Below, piece after piece: positions 36,991-51,086 of a DNA stretch of 64,000 nucleotides. The notes below the pieces were generated by a model that saw only the letters and a list, made by a program, of their open reading frames with translations, was not told where the DNA came from and did not search any database. Source of the stretch: Ctenosaura bakeri (taxonomy: Eukaryota > Chordata > Lepidosauria > Squamata > Iguanidae). The position numbers and the translations under genes are program-made. Location of the stretch: assembly GCA_948474755.1 (NCBI GenBank), contig CAOLHI010000079.1:992001-1056000 (forward strand), written 5' to 3'. Each line of letters begins with the position of its first letter. Within the stretch, counting starts at the first letter, position 1.

Positions 36991-37934
36991 CCCGAGTAGA
37001 CTTTTAAGGTCCATAATGTAAAGGCCTTTTAACTTACTTAGGTGTTTTAATTGATAGTTATTTATGGGTAGCATGGATGTTTTATCTTCTCACTGTTTGG
37101 TTTGTCACTATCTTTAACTGTTTTACGGATATTCATAGTTAAAAAGTGACATCTTAGCAATATATTGATATTAATAGGCCTTTTGTGGTTTATAATTATA
37201 TAAACCTGAATCTTGGATCTGAATTTTACTTGTATATTGACTCTCCATTTGACAATTGAGTCAGTAGTTCTTGACTAGTTGAAATAATTTATGGTTGCCA
37301 CAGTGAAAGCTGGAGAGGGCTTCTGTGCCTCTTATGGTTGTGTAGAATAGGAAATTTCAGCAGGTATTCTTTGTTACGTGGTTGCTTGATAGTCAACATC
37401 TGCCAGAATTCCCAAAACCCCTTAAAGGTACAGGAGCCGTCTTGAGTTTTCACTCTGGCAAGCCTAAACCAATAGGATTCAGGCCTTTGTAACTGTGGTG
37501 TAATTTGCCATATTTATTCATAGTGTTCCAGTTGAGAATTTTAATTTAGTATAATTTTTAGGAAATGAGCAGTCCTCAGATTTAAAGTGGCCAGCATGAA
37601 CATTAATCAGAAAGTAATAGACACTGATTATGGGCAGTGACCCATTTCTGGAGGTTGCATACTCTTAATTAAGTGATACAAGTTTGTCCTAACCTATATT
37701 AATGTATTTCATCATTACAATACAGAGTAGAGAATCTTCTTATTTTAAGATTTATTACAGCCATGAATATGGTTAATGAAAAGTGGTATGAAATAAATCA
37801 GTTCTACCTGGGTGCAAATCCAGATGAACTCTTATGAGAATTACCTCTGAGGAGAGCTGCATAAAATTATCATGTTATTATGGTTAAGTGTCTGTTCTGC
37901 ACTATTGTATTTGTCCATCACCATCATTGTCATC

Positions 37935-38152
37935 GTCGTCATCATTGTTGTTGCTGTTGCGTGCCTTCAAGTCATTTCCAACTTATGGTGACCCTAAGGT
38001 GACTCTATCATGGAGTTTCCTGGGGCTGAAAGAGTGTGATGCACCCAGGGTTACCAAGTGGTTTTCCATGGTCAAGTGGGGAATTGAACTCTGGTCTCAA
38101 GGACATAGTCCGATGCTCAGATCACTGGACTCTGCTGGCTCCTTATCTCAAA
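37935..38152 (-). repeat. tRNA-derived squamate SINE, minus strand
   Basis: GCGTGCCTTCAAGTCATTTC, ACTTATGGTGACCCTAAGGT and AATTGAACTCTGGTCTCAAG are the reverse complement of the tail, body and B box. Confidence 0.88.
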
Positions 38153-38157
38153 TCAAA

Positions 38158-38359
38158 GGCCATTTCCACACTATACTGTTATAGTGCTATTAACCCACTT
38201 TCACCGTCCTGTGGGACCCTGGGGTTTGCAGTTTAGGGAGGGCCATTTAGAATTCTCAACCGAAGAGTTCTTTGGCCTCAGTAAACTACAAACCCCAGAA
38301 TTCCACAGGATGTTGAAAGTAGAATAATAGCACTATAATAATGTAGTGTGGAAATGGCC
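38158..38359. mobile_element. Palindromic Harbinger-like MITE, second full copy
   Basis: Ends are GGCCATTTCCACACTATACT and the inverted AGTGTGGAAATGGCC, with the same central GTTCTTTGGCCTCAGTAAAC motif as the copy near 11 kb. No clear TSD is visible. It directly abuts a minus-strand SINE. Confidence 0.72.
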
Positions 38360-38510
38360 AACATTTGCCATTCTGCTTCTAATGATAGTTTTGCATTCTG
38401 GTTAGCAGGAGTGTGCATAAAAACATCAAGATAAGATGAAGGGAAGGGAGAAACAAATGTTTCCCCATTTACTGGCCTTGATCTCAGAATTATCATTTGT
38501 TTTGTAGTAT

Positions 38511-38946
38511 AGTTGATCCTCCATATTCACTAGGAGTAGGAAAAGTGGAAAGAACACAGATATCAAAATGTGTGCGTGTATCTGTGGGAAGGGGGCCGAG
38601 GCATGATGGTCACCCTGGATCGAAACTAGGTCAGGGAAAAGGGGTGGGTCTGTATGATAGCCCTATACTTCCTCTTTCTTGCCCATTGGGTGTGTAGGGA
38701 GCTTTGGGAGAGGGTTTGTGGCACTGCAAAATTGGGATGCGAGGCATCTTTAACTGACCCAGCACCTGCTGGTAGAGGAGGACAGAACCAGATGTGGGTT
38801 TTTGAAGGGCTGTGCAGCCTGATCAGAGCTGCAGAGAGGGAAGGTTCCCCTGGGAACAAAGCACTTGAGGTGGGAGGCAGGAGTTGGAGAAATTCAGAAA
38901 TACTCAAATCCATGAAAGTGAAACCTGCAAATGTGGAACACTGAAT
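38511..38946. mobile_element. Tigger-like DNA element
   Basis: It starts TAGTTGATCCTCCATATTCA and ends CCTGCAAATGTGGAACACTG, and shares its interior with the element at 26322. Non-coding. Confidence 0.65.
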
Positions 38947-39180
38947 TATTGTATTTAGGCCTGTGTGAGCAGAAAAGCATGTTAAAGGATGCAGATAAGC
39001 GCTCTCATGAAACCTCATTGTCATCTAGTATGTATCTTTTTAGTTTATAAAGCCATACTACGTAGCTATTAACTAGGATTTGTTGCAAGTTTGGTAATAA
39101 TAATTTGTTTGGTGTTTGTAATTTTGCTGGTTTTCACAGTATTAGGAGAAATAGGATTACATTTTGTTAATATTGTACTG

Positions 39181-39272
39181 GGACCTTTTTCTGTCTCTTA
39201 TGCATTATTTTAAACTTTTGATTTGTGGACCTTTTTCTGTCTTTTATGCATTATTTTAAACTTTTGGTTTGT
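39181..39272 (+). repeat. 46-bp tandem duplication
   Basis: Two consecutive units starting GGACCTTTTTCTGTCT, 44 of 46 positions identical by eye. In CDC40 intron 1. Confidence 0.9.
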
Positions 39273-41769
39273 GTGATGTATTTAATTTTTTAAAATTCTT
39301 GTTACTGATGTACTAAATTAATTGTATTGTTTTTATATGGCCTATAAGAGTTGTCATTGACCCAAAATATTTAATAAAATATTTCCAGTGTATCTCGGAC
39401 GTCTCACTTTTTAGTTATTCACACTGCAAGACTGCAAACTGCATTAGAGTGTGACAAGTTGTCTATTACCGTATATACATTCATTTTGAGTTTCTCATGC
39501 ATCTGAATTACATTATATTCAGATCTTCCTATGTTTAAATAAGCACTCATTTTTCATTATGTATCTTCAGAAACGAATGTTTTGTGCCCTACATCTTTAA
39601 TTGCTATCAAATAGAACGTCTTATTAGATCTTTTGATTATAGTATTCAATGGAAAAATGGTCTCTCGATAACTATTCATTATTGTACCAAGAGGACCATG
39701 TACAAGAGAAAGCCTGAATTTGCAAATAGAATGATAGAATTCATTCATTATTGTAATTGTGAAACAGATGACGGTTTATTCACTAAGGAATAGTGATGAA
39801 GAGTTTCCCAGTTTCAGATTTAATTTATGAAAAAATTAGATACCATCAATAAAGACTACTGAAGTGTCTCTTTCCTTGTTTATTGTTGACTGGTATACCT
39901 TTAATTTCATATATATGCGTGATAGGGATACATCTGAAGATGAGGAGATGCCTAGCATTCTCAGTACTGTACGAAATATAGTTTTTATATAAAAGATAAA
40001 AGTATAATTTTATAGATTCTCTTCTAGAACACCAATATTCATTAATGGAAAAACCTTCCAGCTTATATAGCTTCTTGTTGGCCTTGGTCTAATAATGTAG
40101 TGACTGTCAGAAAACCTCACACAGTCCAGGTGTTTTGAACTACATATTCCATAATTCCTTACCACTTGCCATACAGCCTGAGTATTAATTTGGGTATTGT
40201 TTGTATTGACATTAATATTTACTGAAGCTTCAGTCATTGACAAGCAATTCCAGATGTAACGCAGTTGTCACAAACTAGGCAGATAATTGCATTGCCTAAG
40301 CATCTAGATTTATTCAGGAGTTTCTCTTGATTAATCTTGGACTGGGTCCTGCAGCAAATAAATCCATAGTATACAGCATACCAGTGCAGTATCTCCAAAC
40401 ATCTCATTTACTGTATCATGTAGGCTCTGCTTCCCTGTCTAATGGAGGTAGAAGGTGGCTATGACATCAGCCACAGAGCAAGCACCAGCATACTGTGCAA
40501 GAAACAGTTAAAAACAGCATATGAACATCAGGTTGCTGACGAATCATCACCTTAGCTATGATCAAAGTTGGTTAGGACTAACATATACTAATTGATGACT
40601 TAATTGTTTACATTTCTATTGCTCAGTGGGTGTTTTGGTTTCATTAATGGTTGAAGTCAGAAAGCTGTGTTATATTCTAAGCCATCTTTTCAAAGTAGCT
40701 TACAGAATAAAATAGTAAAGCACAGTATCCCATTATAAAAGCATCTTAAACTAGTTTAGATTTGCTAAAAAGAGCTTTGCATATGTAAAAAAAAGGTAGA
40801 GGAGATCCTACAGAGATCCCTTTTCTTCGCTTCAGCCCCCTATGTTCCTATTCAACTTGATCCAAAGTGTTCCATTTGGAGAAGTTTTTGAGTGCCACAG
40901 AGGCTGTGTTAGTGGGGAAAACACTGTCATGCTGGTGCAGGATGGGTTTAAAGCCTATGTTTTTAAAGCTCTTTTGAGTTTATTAATAAGTGCTTCCAAG
41001 GGTTTGCAAACTCAGTTTTATGTGTAGAATTTTTTTTTCCTGTTTGTAATGCAAGTTTACTCTTATCAAATTGAGCACTCATAAATATCATCTAAACACA
41101 TCTGGAGTTTTCAGTCCAACCTATGCCTGGTAATATATAGATGCTAATGATATTTTTTGCTGTTAGCAGCTCAGTGATGAGAATCATATTCAAGCAGAAG
41201 GAGTAAATGTGTTTTCATTGTGTTCTGCACAGAATGGGGATTTGCATTGCGGTTTCTCGCTGCTGATATTGCAGTCAGAGAGTTGAAGAGGTGGGATTTC
41301 CTTCCTTGCTGCTACAGTAGTTTTCTAAACTACATTCCTCCCGCATTTTCCCAGAATGCTCTCATATTGAGAACACACAGCCTTCCAGGTTGTTACCTAG
41401 TACATTGAAGCCCTAGTTCTTGTAGAGAATGCAGTCTAATTGAATAAAAAAAGTTTTTAGAGCAGAACCTCTATTTGTGCTCCATGCTTCATAGGAAAGA
41501 TGTATAGATTTGAAAGGAAAGGAAAAGGAAAGTATGATTTTCCTCTCATTTCAATTATACGTATGGATTTTCTTTAAACATGAGTATATCTAGAAATGAA
41601 ACAGTAGCCTCTTCTTAAGCCTCTTGGCTATTCATTATTTACAGTGGAATTTGTGAACGGTGCTGAGCCTATTCCACAGTATGGGTGAATGTGTCAGGGA
41701 TTAGAACTCCTCACACAGATCTAAGATGATGAGAACATACATATATTAGAAAACGAACAGAACTAAAAC

Positions 41770-41885
41770 CAACCTTCCCCAGCCTGGTACATTTCTGATG
41801 TTCCAGGCTACAGTTCCCATCATGATCCTGGCTGACACTAATGGAAATAGTTGTCCAAAACACCTGAAGAGCATCATTGGAGAAG
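41770..41885. repeat. Degraded hAT MITE
   Basis: CCTTCCCCAGCCTGGTACAT, CTACAGTTCCCATCATGATC and a weak inverted arm ACACCTGAAGAGCATC match the CTCCAGATGTTTTGGACTAC-type family. Confidence 0.5.
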
Positions 41886-44869
41886 ACAGCTTAAATCACC
41901 TTTAAAGGTGACCACCAACTCTTTGAATTAGACATAACAGTAAAGAGATCCCTTGCAGGTGAGCTAGAGAGAAATAATACACTTGCAGTATCTTGTCCTT
42001 GTAAGTATTTACAAATGCTTCTTTATTTGCTGTAGCAATTGAATCATCTTCAAAATAGTCCCTCATAGAAGTCTCACCAGTGCAGTTATTCCCGCTTTAT
42101 TAAAGCCTATACAGTACCTTCAAGATTAGTGTTATGCTTATCCTTGAAAATTGTAAATAACTTAAAGAAGGCAAATCTCACAGGCAGTGCTTTCCAGATT
42201 CAGTTTTATCCTATTAATGTTTAATTAAATAGTTACAATATATTCTTTGTGTTCCCATAAATGCTGAACTATTTTGTCAGCCAGTATTGTTGTCAGGCTT
42301 TTTGTGAGTTTTTTTTTAAACCCACTGTTTAGAAATATATGATAAAAATGGGAAGAATTTAAATAGCATGGCACTAGGATGTGGATCCACTTTAACATGA
42401 CAAATTATAGGAAGTGTTATCCCCATTAGACATAGTCATACTGTGGCGTTCCAAGAAAAAAGTGAGTAAGCTATAGTATATTAGCAGATATCTAAGTTTG
42501 TGCTAATACCTTGGCTGCGTTCTCAGTCTTTTGCAAAATGTCCATTACTTATTTGAAATTTTAGAATGCACTGTACCAAAATTGCACATAATAACATGAC
42601 CTAGCCTTTATTTTTTCCAAAGCTATACTGAAATGGCCGAAACAGAAGAATGCTGAATATGTTTTGAGACAAAATCTAGATGTGCTTGTTGAAGAAGGGT
42701 TAGCAGAGAGTCAACATCACAAACCTTTAGTTCCATCAGTGAAAATGATGAATATAGAAGCCTGAATTCATACTTGTGATTCGTTTCAAAGACCCCTGAA
42801 TTTTAGAGAGATTAGTGAACCCATACCTTTGAAATGACTCACAGGTTGAGCGAACAGTACAGTAGAATCAGTAAGCTGTAATTATCCTCATGAGAATTGT
42901 TCATGTCACTGTCTGTTTGCTGCAGGTTGCTACTGGATTAATAAAACACTTCTAGCAGGAAGAAGGAAGGAGATAAAATAATGCATTTATGAAATTTTAG
43001 TAGAGATAAACTTTTATATAGATATTCACTTAATTAAATTTGGATATATTTGATACTTATGAAACTACATCAGTTACAATTGGGATAGCTGAATAGCTAT
43101 CTTGTTTCCTTAAGAGTAAAAACTATGCTCACTGTTGTGCAAGAATCAACATACTTTACACAATAGAGTTTCTGATCTGTCAAAACAGATTTCCATATAT
43201 TTTAACAAATTAGTGTGGAATCCCTTAAGAGCATTTAACAGTTTGGGTAGGGAACAGAAAACATACCAGTATAGCACAAAGAACAGAATTTGCAAGGCAA
43301 CTGTGCTACTCTTTGGTTGTATGTGGCCTAGTGAATGGTTTAACTTCTGTTAGTATAACTTTTTCAATTAAAGAACAGGGAATGTCAAGTGTAGATCTAT
43401 GAATGTGTTAGTAGCTGTTGTCATTCTAGACAAATGAATTGGGAAGGTCCTGCTATGAAAAGAATGAGGTCAGACAGTGAGTCTACAACAGCATTAAGCG
43501 CAAGCCATGGAATGTTTTGTGTACATTATTTTTAATAGACAGAGCTAGTGATACACACTTACTTTGACTTGCAAGTCTTAGATTAGATGGTGTATTATGC
43601 AAAGTAGCTCACTGAATTGCTGATGTGTTCTATCCCTTGTAATCCTTTTATTGAGAGATGAAGGGAGGGCACACATTTGAAGCATTAGTAACAAATTGAG
43701 GAATGAGAACAGAGTTCCTTATCTTATTTAAAATTATATTTTTTATTGTTCTTATAAACAGAGGCTGTTCCTACTCTTGCTATTCTAACTTGTGAAAAGG
43801 CCCTTTGAGAGGCTTGAAGTTTGCAAATATATCCCGTATCAGTTTTTGGATCATTTGAGAACTGTTTCACCCTCAGTAAATATACAGTGTGTGCTTCTCT
43901 AAGCTGAAAAAAATAACTGTTGTCTCCTGTGTTAAATGGAGTCTACAAAAGGCTCTGACTTACATTTATTCCAGACTACCTGTCTTTGTATAGGCTCTGC
44001 AGAGCTAAAGGGAAACATAATACTCAGGCATGGGTTATTTTCCTTAACTATAATTGTGCTATTTGTCAATTCCTTAAACTGTGGTTAACTTAGGTCTCAC
44101 TGAAGGTGGTTTCCTTACTGTAAATTTTTCATAGCACAGAAAATAGCAGATAGGAGGCAAGATGAAGATTTCAAAAGTTCCATCAAGAGAGGATTTAGAC
44201 CACTGTACTGGGCCTCTGTTCAGATCAGCTATTTTGTTCAGATCTTCACAAGCAAGACAATACTGAACTTGTATTTTTTTTCCCCACCCAAATGTAAATA
44301 TCTAGCCTGGTCTTTTTTCCACTGATGCTACCTAACATAATTTTCTGAATTTGTTGTGTATGTTCACTCCTATCTCTGAATTGCAAATTCACTTCTAGAT
44401 GCTGTAGGTCAAAAGGGATGTTGGTAGACAAAAATAGATTTAGAGGAAAGTTACAGACTGATAAGCGGATCCAGTAGCCTAGAGAGGGGAAAAATAATAA
44501 TCAGGTTTTGAAACACTCCTGTCTTTCAAAAGTGATTTGTCATGCAGCATGCAGGAGCTGCAGTGCAAGAAACTTGACTCCAAAGTGTGTCTGAGCATGT
44601 GGTTCTAGTCATGTAATTGTCTGCATTGTGCAAAGGAAGCTATTGGGTAGGGTCAAAAAGAGCATGCAGGTGATCCAGTGTGTCCAAGGGCTTTTTAGAC
44701 TGATGTTTCTTTAGCATACCCAGAAGAAGATTGTCCTAGTTGGCAAAGAACAGCAGAGAAAGTTGGCTTTCAAATATTTTGCATTTTTCTGTCCTTTCTT
44801 TCTGATGAGGGCAGGGATTATGTAGATACTGTGGATACTTTATCTGTGGCATATCGGTTCTTAGGGCAG

Positions 44870-44990
44870 GCATGGGAAGTTTTTGGTCCTCTAGATGATG
44901 TTGAATTATGGCTCCCCTCAGCCTTAGGAGGTACAGCCTCCTTATGACTTGTGACTCATTAAGATCTAGAAGGCCAGAGGTTCCTGCTCA
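44870..44990. repeat. Degraded hAT MITE
   Basis: GGCAGGCATGGGAAGTTTTT, CCTCTAGATGATGTTGAATT and the distal CTAGAAGGCCAGAGGTTCC show the same palindromic layout. Confidence 0.45.
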
Positions 44991-47924
44991 TAGTTTAGGG
45001 CAGTGAGTTGGAACAATGTGCATGTCTCCATCTCCTGTGATTTTACAGTTTGAACTGAAGCTAAACTTTATCATGTGCAATTAACTGGTCTCTAGAAACC
45101 GATATACAGGTATATTGTCATTAGTGCCATGGTAGCTTCTTGTTGATCATTTGGCCATATTATATCAAGATAGTTCACAAAGTTTCCATGAACATTATAC
45201 TTTCTTAAATGTAACTGTAAAATGGAAATTTAAATGTAATCTTTTTTTAAAAAAAAAATCATTTGATAAGGAAACCATCTAATGGGAAGCATTCTTGGTG
45301 TTTCCTAGTATAATACTTAGTGCAGATAAAGGACACAACTCCATCATATTTAGGCCCACAAGCAGATGAAAGGTCCTTCCTCCATCTCAGCTGCCACTGC
45401 CCTGGTTGCAGAGTGAGAGAAGAAGAGGCATTCACAGCTTCATCATGCCTATGCCCCAAAAGCAGATGAAAGGCTTGCCATCCATCCCAGCTGCCATTGC
45501 TGTGGCCTCAGAGGGAGAGAAGAAGAAGCAGTATCTTTTGGATGTAATCTCCTCCCAGACTGCAATTCCCTTTTCCTTTTTTATCAGACTGTAAGCCTAA
45601 GCTCAGGGGAGCATTTTGTTCTTTTCCTTGTAGAGCACCATGCATAGTGATGGCATTATATGAACTGATGATGCTGATGAAGAAGAAGACGACAATGACA
45701 ATAGTCCTTTATGGCACAGCGTAACCATTCTGTGTGCAGAGCTATGCTTCAGCTAGCCATTTGACACCTTCTAGGCTTACTGTTGAGCCATTGGAACCCC
45801 TCCAAAGCCATTGCATGACTGGTAGAGAATGGGGAATGAGGAAGAGACACATCTGGCTACATTCCTGTAGCCAAATGTAAAATGATTGCAGCATCCATTG
45901 AGATCCACAGGGGTCTTTCAGAGGTCTCAGCAGATGGTGCATCTAACTACAAGGCCATAGCCAGATGATTCTCTGCTCGTCCACCCCCATTCTCCACTAA
46001 ACACAGAATTACTGTGGCATGGCTGGAGTAGCTGAGTAGTAAATCTGGGGGAGAGCACTGTGGTCTTTGGAGTGAAGCAGAGAAAACTAACCTCCACAAT
46101 GACTAAAAGACATGTACTTACACCTGCATATGGCACTAGCAAGCTGCCAACCAATATCCGTTTTAGTGTTATAAGTTTAATATCATGTTCTGTAACTTGT
46201 TTTCATTGCCTGTTTGCAATGATATGTATTTTCATTATGGTGTTGGAAAAGACAGGGAAAGAATGTTGGAGGAGAGGAATAAAACATTCCAGTAAAATGT
46301 TAATAACAAAAAGCATCCTGAATTGCATCCAACCCTCTCAGTTATATGAATAATAGTTCTCAAAATAGGTGGGCTGTCATGGGAGAAAATGTAAAAGGTA
46401 CATCTTGATTGTTGCATATCTATTAAAAAATAGCAGCTGGTTTAAAAAAAGAGAAAAACACGTGGTTGAATGTTATGAGCATCTACAATGGCAGTGGTTC
46501 TTGTTGTATTGTCCTCTTTTTGTTGCATTGATGTATTGCAGGACAAAATTATGAAGTGGGTAGTCCCTAGGTAGAAACTGGGCATTAGAAATCCTTTGGA
46601 AACCCATTTACACTCGGAAGACCAGGTCAAAGCTGTTGCAGCTTTGTGTATTCGTGTACATATATCACCATAAGTCAGCACTAACAATAATATGGAGAAA
46701 CCAGTGGTTGTGTGCTGTCAGTTTGGGTCCCTATGCTCCTGGATCAACTTTTCCAGAATTTGTCACAAGTTCTGTCTTTGTCCTTGATATTAAAAAAAGG
46801 CATTTTCAAAACAGTAAGTGTGAACACAAGACTACTTAAATAATAAATGGAAAAGATCTAAATATCTGAAGGATTTTATATTGGCTGCTGAATTCAGTAT
46901 CTAGAGCATCTAAACTTTTGTTATTTTAATAATTGCAAGAATCATTTTGTTTTCTGAGATGTGGGAAATCCTGATGAAATCTTTGAAGTCAGAAAGTGGC
47001 CCTGTGGTTTCCCAGTAGGTGGTTGTGTGGCTTCACTGTTCATTCCTTTTCCTTGTGACTAGCTGAAGTAAGGAAAATTATACGAATTATGGGAACACAG
47101 TATAAATACACATGATATATAGATAAATTGCAGCTTTGTGTGGCACAAATTTTATTTGTTACATTTTTATCTTGCTATTCCATTAAAAATAAAATTCTAG
47201 GCAGCTAACAAACATTAAAAAAGAGAGATTAAAAAATCAAATTATTGGCTATTTTAGCTCATAAACAGGAAAGCTGTTCTCTGTTGAGGATGCATTTGAC
47301 TTTTGGAGAAGGTAGATGATGCTGGAGAAACAGTGCAGTGTTCAGAATGAGGGGCAGCCTCCACCAAAGCAGTCAGCAGTGGCAAGAACAACATTAAGCC
47401 TAAAGCAGTTACCTGAAATGCTATCCTTGGAGTTGATACTTCTTTCATTTCTGCTGTAACCAAAGCATGTGAAGGCTCCTTGCTATGCCCTTTTGGTTTA
47501 GTCATGGGCCTGTCAAAAGGAGAACATCAGATGTATCTGGTTATGCATCAAACCACTAGATTGCACCTAAGAGAAGTTACACTGTGAAAAAGGGAAAGTA
47601 TAAAGTATTGTGGATAAATAAACACTCCTGTCATCAAAATTCCTCTTTCTGAAACCAACATAGGCCTTCTTTTGATGTTATCTCATTCAAAGTTCTATAA
47701 GTTTTTCTTGGGATGGATTCCCTGCAAAGCTTGCTCAGAAGAGACTTCTTGAATATGAAGATTTTAGTACCTCACAAAGAAAAGTGGCAGTTAGTGTCTT
47801 AAGAGATAAGTGTAAAAACATGGAATTTAAAACTATGAATTTTGCAGTTGCTCTAATTAGTTAAGTTCATAAGATCTGACATCACAAGGAAATGTTGCCA
47901 TTAAATTTCTGGTGAATTTTCTAG

Positions 47925-48011
47925 GAAGATGTGGAAACAGGAGTTCATCTTGATCCAGCTACCAAGGAAGTTCAGTATAACCCATCTTATGATACCATGT
48001 TTGCTCCAGAG
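47925..48011 (+). CDS. CDC40: CDC40 (PRP17) coding exon 2
   Basis: This 87-nt, 29-codon exon begins after the acceptor TTTTCTAG and ends CCAGAG|GTAAGC, phase 0 on both sides. It encodes EDVETGVHLDPATKEVQYNP followed by SYDTMFAPE, nearly identical to the human CDC40 segment that follows the acidic N-terminus. This region precedes the WD40 propeller. The exon is too short to stand out by ORF length and was found by family match plus splice sites. Phase agreement with exon 1 (phase 0) and exon 3 (starts at a codon boundary) supports the model. Flanking introns are 14.85 kb upstream and 3.89 kb downstream. Confidence 0.96.
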
Positions 48012-49499
48012 GTAAGCAAACTAGTTTTTTTAATTTGAATAGTTTCAGTGCACTGTATTTAATAACCTGAGTTATTAAACCATGTATTAAAAATGACAAC
48101 TTTTGCATTTAAGAATGACTAATACTAAGTTATTCAAATATCTCCATAAATGTTGACTTGCAGCCCAGCAAGCCAGGATTTAATTTTGTGTCTGTGTAGT
48201 GTGCTTCATGGTACTTTAAAATATATCGTGAAAAAGCCATGGCAGTTATTATTAAATAAGGAGCTTGATTATTGCAACTAGAAATCCTTTCTCATAGTGA
48301 ATATATAATTGCCAAAAAGTAGGAATAGGGTAGTGATTCTTCATAATACAAATCTCAAATTTGAAGTAATCATCAGAGTAGGATGTCTTGGTGAACATTT
48401 ATTTCCCCTTCCTTTCAGCTTTTGCATATGAGACTTCTTAGAACTGAAAAGGCTATGAGGCTAACTCTAGGTATAATCATCTGACCTAAATCATTAAATG
48501 GACATGCTCAAAGTAAATATCCTGGTCTGATCAAAATGCTCTGGATTTTTTTTTTTTGGCCTAGGAAATAGAAAAGATGAGTCAAAGAAAAGCATGTATT
48601 ATTCATAACTTTATAATCTCATAGCCAGTGGTTATGTTTCCTTTTTCCTTTCTATTAATGCAGTAATACATTTGGTGGGTATACCACAAACTGCCTTTTT
48701 TGTTTCTTCTGACAGGGCAGTGTCAGATCTTGCAATAAGTGAAGGTGAAATTTAAGATTATTTATATAATACATGGCCATATGGAATGCAGGAAATTTTT
48801 GTTGATATTACACCAGTTTGTTTCATAGTTGAACAAATCAGCAGTCTATATATCCTAAAATCTGTTGTATACAGTGGAATGATAGAGATCATGATCCCTG
48901 CCATATCTGATCAGACTGCATGTAACATCTGTGTGCTACATTTCTGCATGCTGTAACATGTTTTTCTGACTTTGCACAATAGCATAATAGGATACACAAA
49001 TCTCCCCTTATTTTCTCTATTAACATGTAAGAGCAGCAATAGAATACAGAAGGCATTATAGTTGTCATCCCTTTTGAATTCACAAGTCCTAATGATAAAG
49101 GTCTTATGGAGAGCTGCCTAGTAAATTTCATTTAGATGTTTGTGCAGAAAAAGTTGAATAGTAATTCTGCTATGTGAAAGCTGTCAAACACCTGGACTCT
49201 CAAAATAATTTAATCTTGAAATAGAGTATTCCTCCTTAGGAACAAGCAGCAAGTACAGAAATCTAAGATTGTCAGTTTTAATTCAGACAATTGCCAAAGC
49301 CTTAGAATTATGGCTGCCCAAAATTGGAAGTTGTTTTTGTGGACTTCAGGCAGTTTTTCTAGGTATAACCAATTAATAATAATCATCTGCATTTATGTTA
49401 AACCTAATCTAAAGCAAGAGTACAGTATATTAATTATGAAGCATATGCAAATTTAGTCTAGCTTTAATAAAATTTTGTTACAGTATACATATATTAATA

Positions 49500-49724
49500 T
49501 AGTGGACCCTCGGTATTCAGGATTTGGTTCCCCCCTCCCCCACCCATGGATACCAAAATTCATGGATCCTCAAGTCCTATTATGTACAAGGGTGCAGTAA
49601 AATGACATCTCTTATGGAAAATGGCAAGATCAAGCTTTGCTTTTTGGATTTTCTTAAATATATTTTCAAGATGTGGTTGATTGAATCTGTGGGTGTAGAA
49701 TCCGCGGATATGGAGGGCCAGCTT
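49500..49724. mobile_element. Tigger/MER2-like palindromic element
   Basis: TAGTGGACCCTCGGTATTCA, internal GGATACCAAAATTCATGGAT and terminal CGCGGATATGGAGGGCCAGC closely follow the layout of mammalian Tigger/MER2 ends, with TA flanks. About 225 bp. Confidence 0.75.
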
Positions 49725-49869
49725 TATTGCTGGTGACATTTTTGGCTTGCATTGAAAGTATGAGGGGGTAAGGGAGTGCTGCCAAAACTCATACACCTAG
49801 CAACAGCAGTTTCTGATAGCTCTAGAAGGCTGGGAAGAGCAAACAGCATTTTGAGAAGTTTCATTACCA

Positions 49870-49972
49870 GTGCAATGCTATGCATGCCTACTCAGAAATA
49901 AGTTCCATTACATTCACTTGCTGTTAGCTTCAGTGGGCTTACTACCAGGCCAGTGTAAAGGACTGCAGTGTA
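49870..49972. repeat. Palindromic MITE
   Basis: GTGCAATGCTATGCATGCCT with CTACTCAGAAATAAGTTCC on the left and GTGGGCTTACTACCAGG...GGACTGCAG on the right are imperfect inverted arms of a repeat common in reptile genomes. Confidence 0.55.
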
Positions 49973-51086
49973 GATACAGCAGTTGCAGTGAAATATTGCT
50001 TTTCTGTGAACTCATACAGTGCGGAAAACTCTAGTCTTTGGGTGACTTAGAATACTACCCCTGCCTGTCTCATATCAGTGACAGTAGTTAATTCATGAGG
50101 AACGTATTCCTTTCATCTGGTCAGTTCCTTGTCAATCTGTTGCCATGTTCCTCCCCTGCTTGAATTCTTAAGAGCTTTTGTATCTCCCTTGAGGTATGCA
50201 GCTTTAATCAAAGATATTAGACAAGCGTTGACATAGAGACTTTTCGTAAGTTAAAACTATGCTGCAGCATCGTGTCAGTATTTCAATCATGGAGGTCTGG
50301 GATTAATTCAGGTCTGCATTCAGAGTGGTATAGAGTAAAACTGCAAATTAGATACACCTTCAGAAAGAGGGTGGAGGAAGTGAGGTCTACTGGTTTCCTT
50401 CTCTCTTCTGTAATTACCCACTTGCTCCCCAAATCTTCTCTGGATGGTTGAGGGAACCTCCAGAACAGCATTGGAGATGATGACCAAGGTTACAGGGGAT
50501 ATGATAGGTAACAAGAGTTGGCCAAAATTGCCACCCACACCACTTCCTACATTGGGGAGGATCTACTGAATTCTGATTCTATATATGGAGGAGCAGGTCT
50601 GGAACAGTCTCATTATATGTTTAAGAGGTAGGAAACACACAGCGTGTATAAATGTTCATCTTCCTTGTCGTGCAAACTTACTGCTCCTTCACTTTTCATT
50701 GTTAGTCCTCATGTAGTGCTATTTCTGCACTGAGGCTTACTCAGCTTGGTTAGATTTGACCAGGATTTAAAAACACATTTAGTCCCAGATTTAAAGATAC
50801 GGAAAGGTCAGTTTTCATTGTAGTGCAGATATAATGTGTCATCATGGTCAATAGGAAGGGAATGGGCATTTCTGGGCTTGAAGACCATGCCCAGTCTTTC
50901 AGTCATGTTTGATAGCACGGAAAGCTTTATGTGCACCAACACAGTTTCTTTTTTTTTATCTGGTCATGGTACTGCTTTCATGGTACTGCTACTTCTGAAC
51001 GAAAAACTTCCCAAATGAAAAAAATATATATATTCATGTAAAATGCTGTTTATAACTTTGAGCAATCTGCAGTTTTTATATTAATG

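Larger units (their letters stand above)
33073..47924 (+). other. CDC40: CDC40 intron 1
   Basis: A 14.85-kb intron with GTAAGG and CTAG borders. It holds a nested hAT/SINE/hAT cluster (33428-34462), an L2 LINE (about 35130-36990), SINE and Harbinger-like elements (37935-38359), a Tigger-like element (38511-38946), a 46-bp tandem duplication (39181-39272) and degenerate MITE fragments (41770-41885, 44870-44990). From 39380 to 47920 I see no convincing coding exon or intact mobile element. Confidence 0.9.

Noticed and set aside
39557..39793. Overlapping ORFs on both strands with balanced composition
   Set aside because: No recognised family, no splice context, and the two strands are equally open, so chance is likely.
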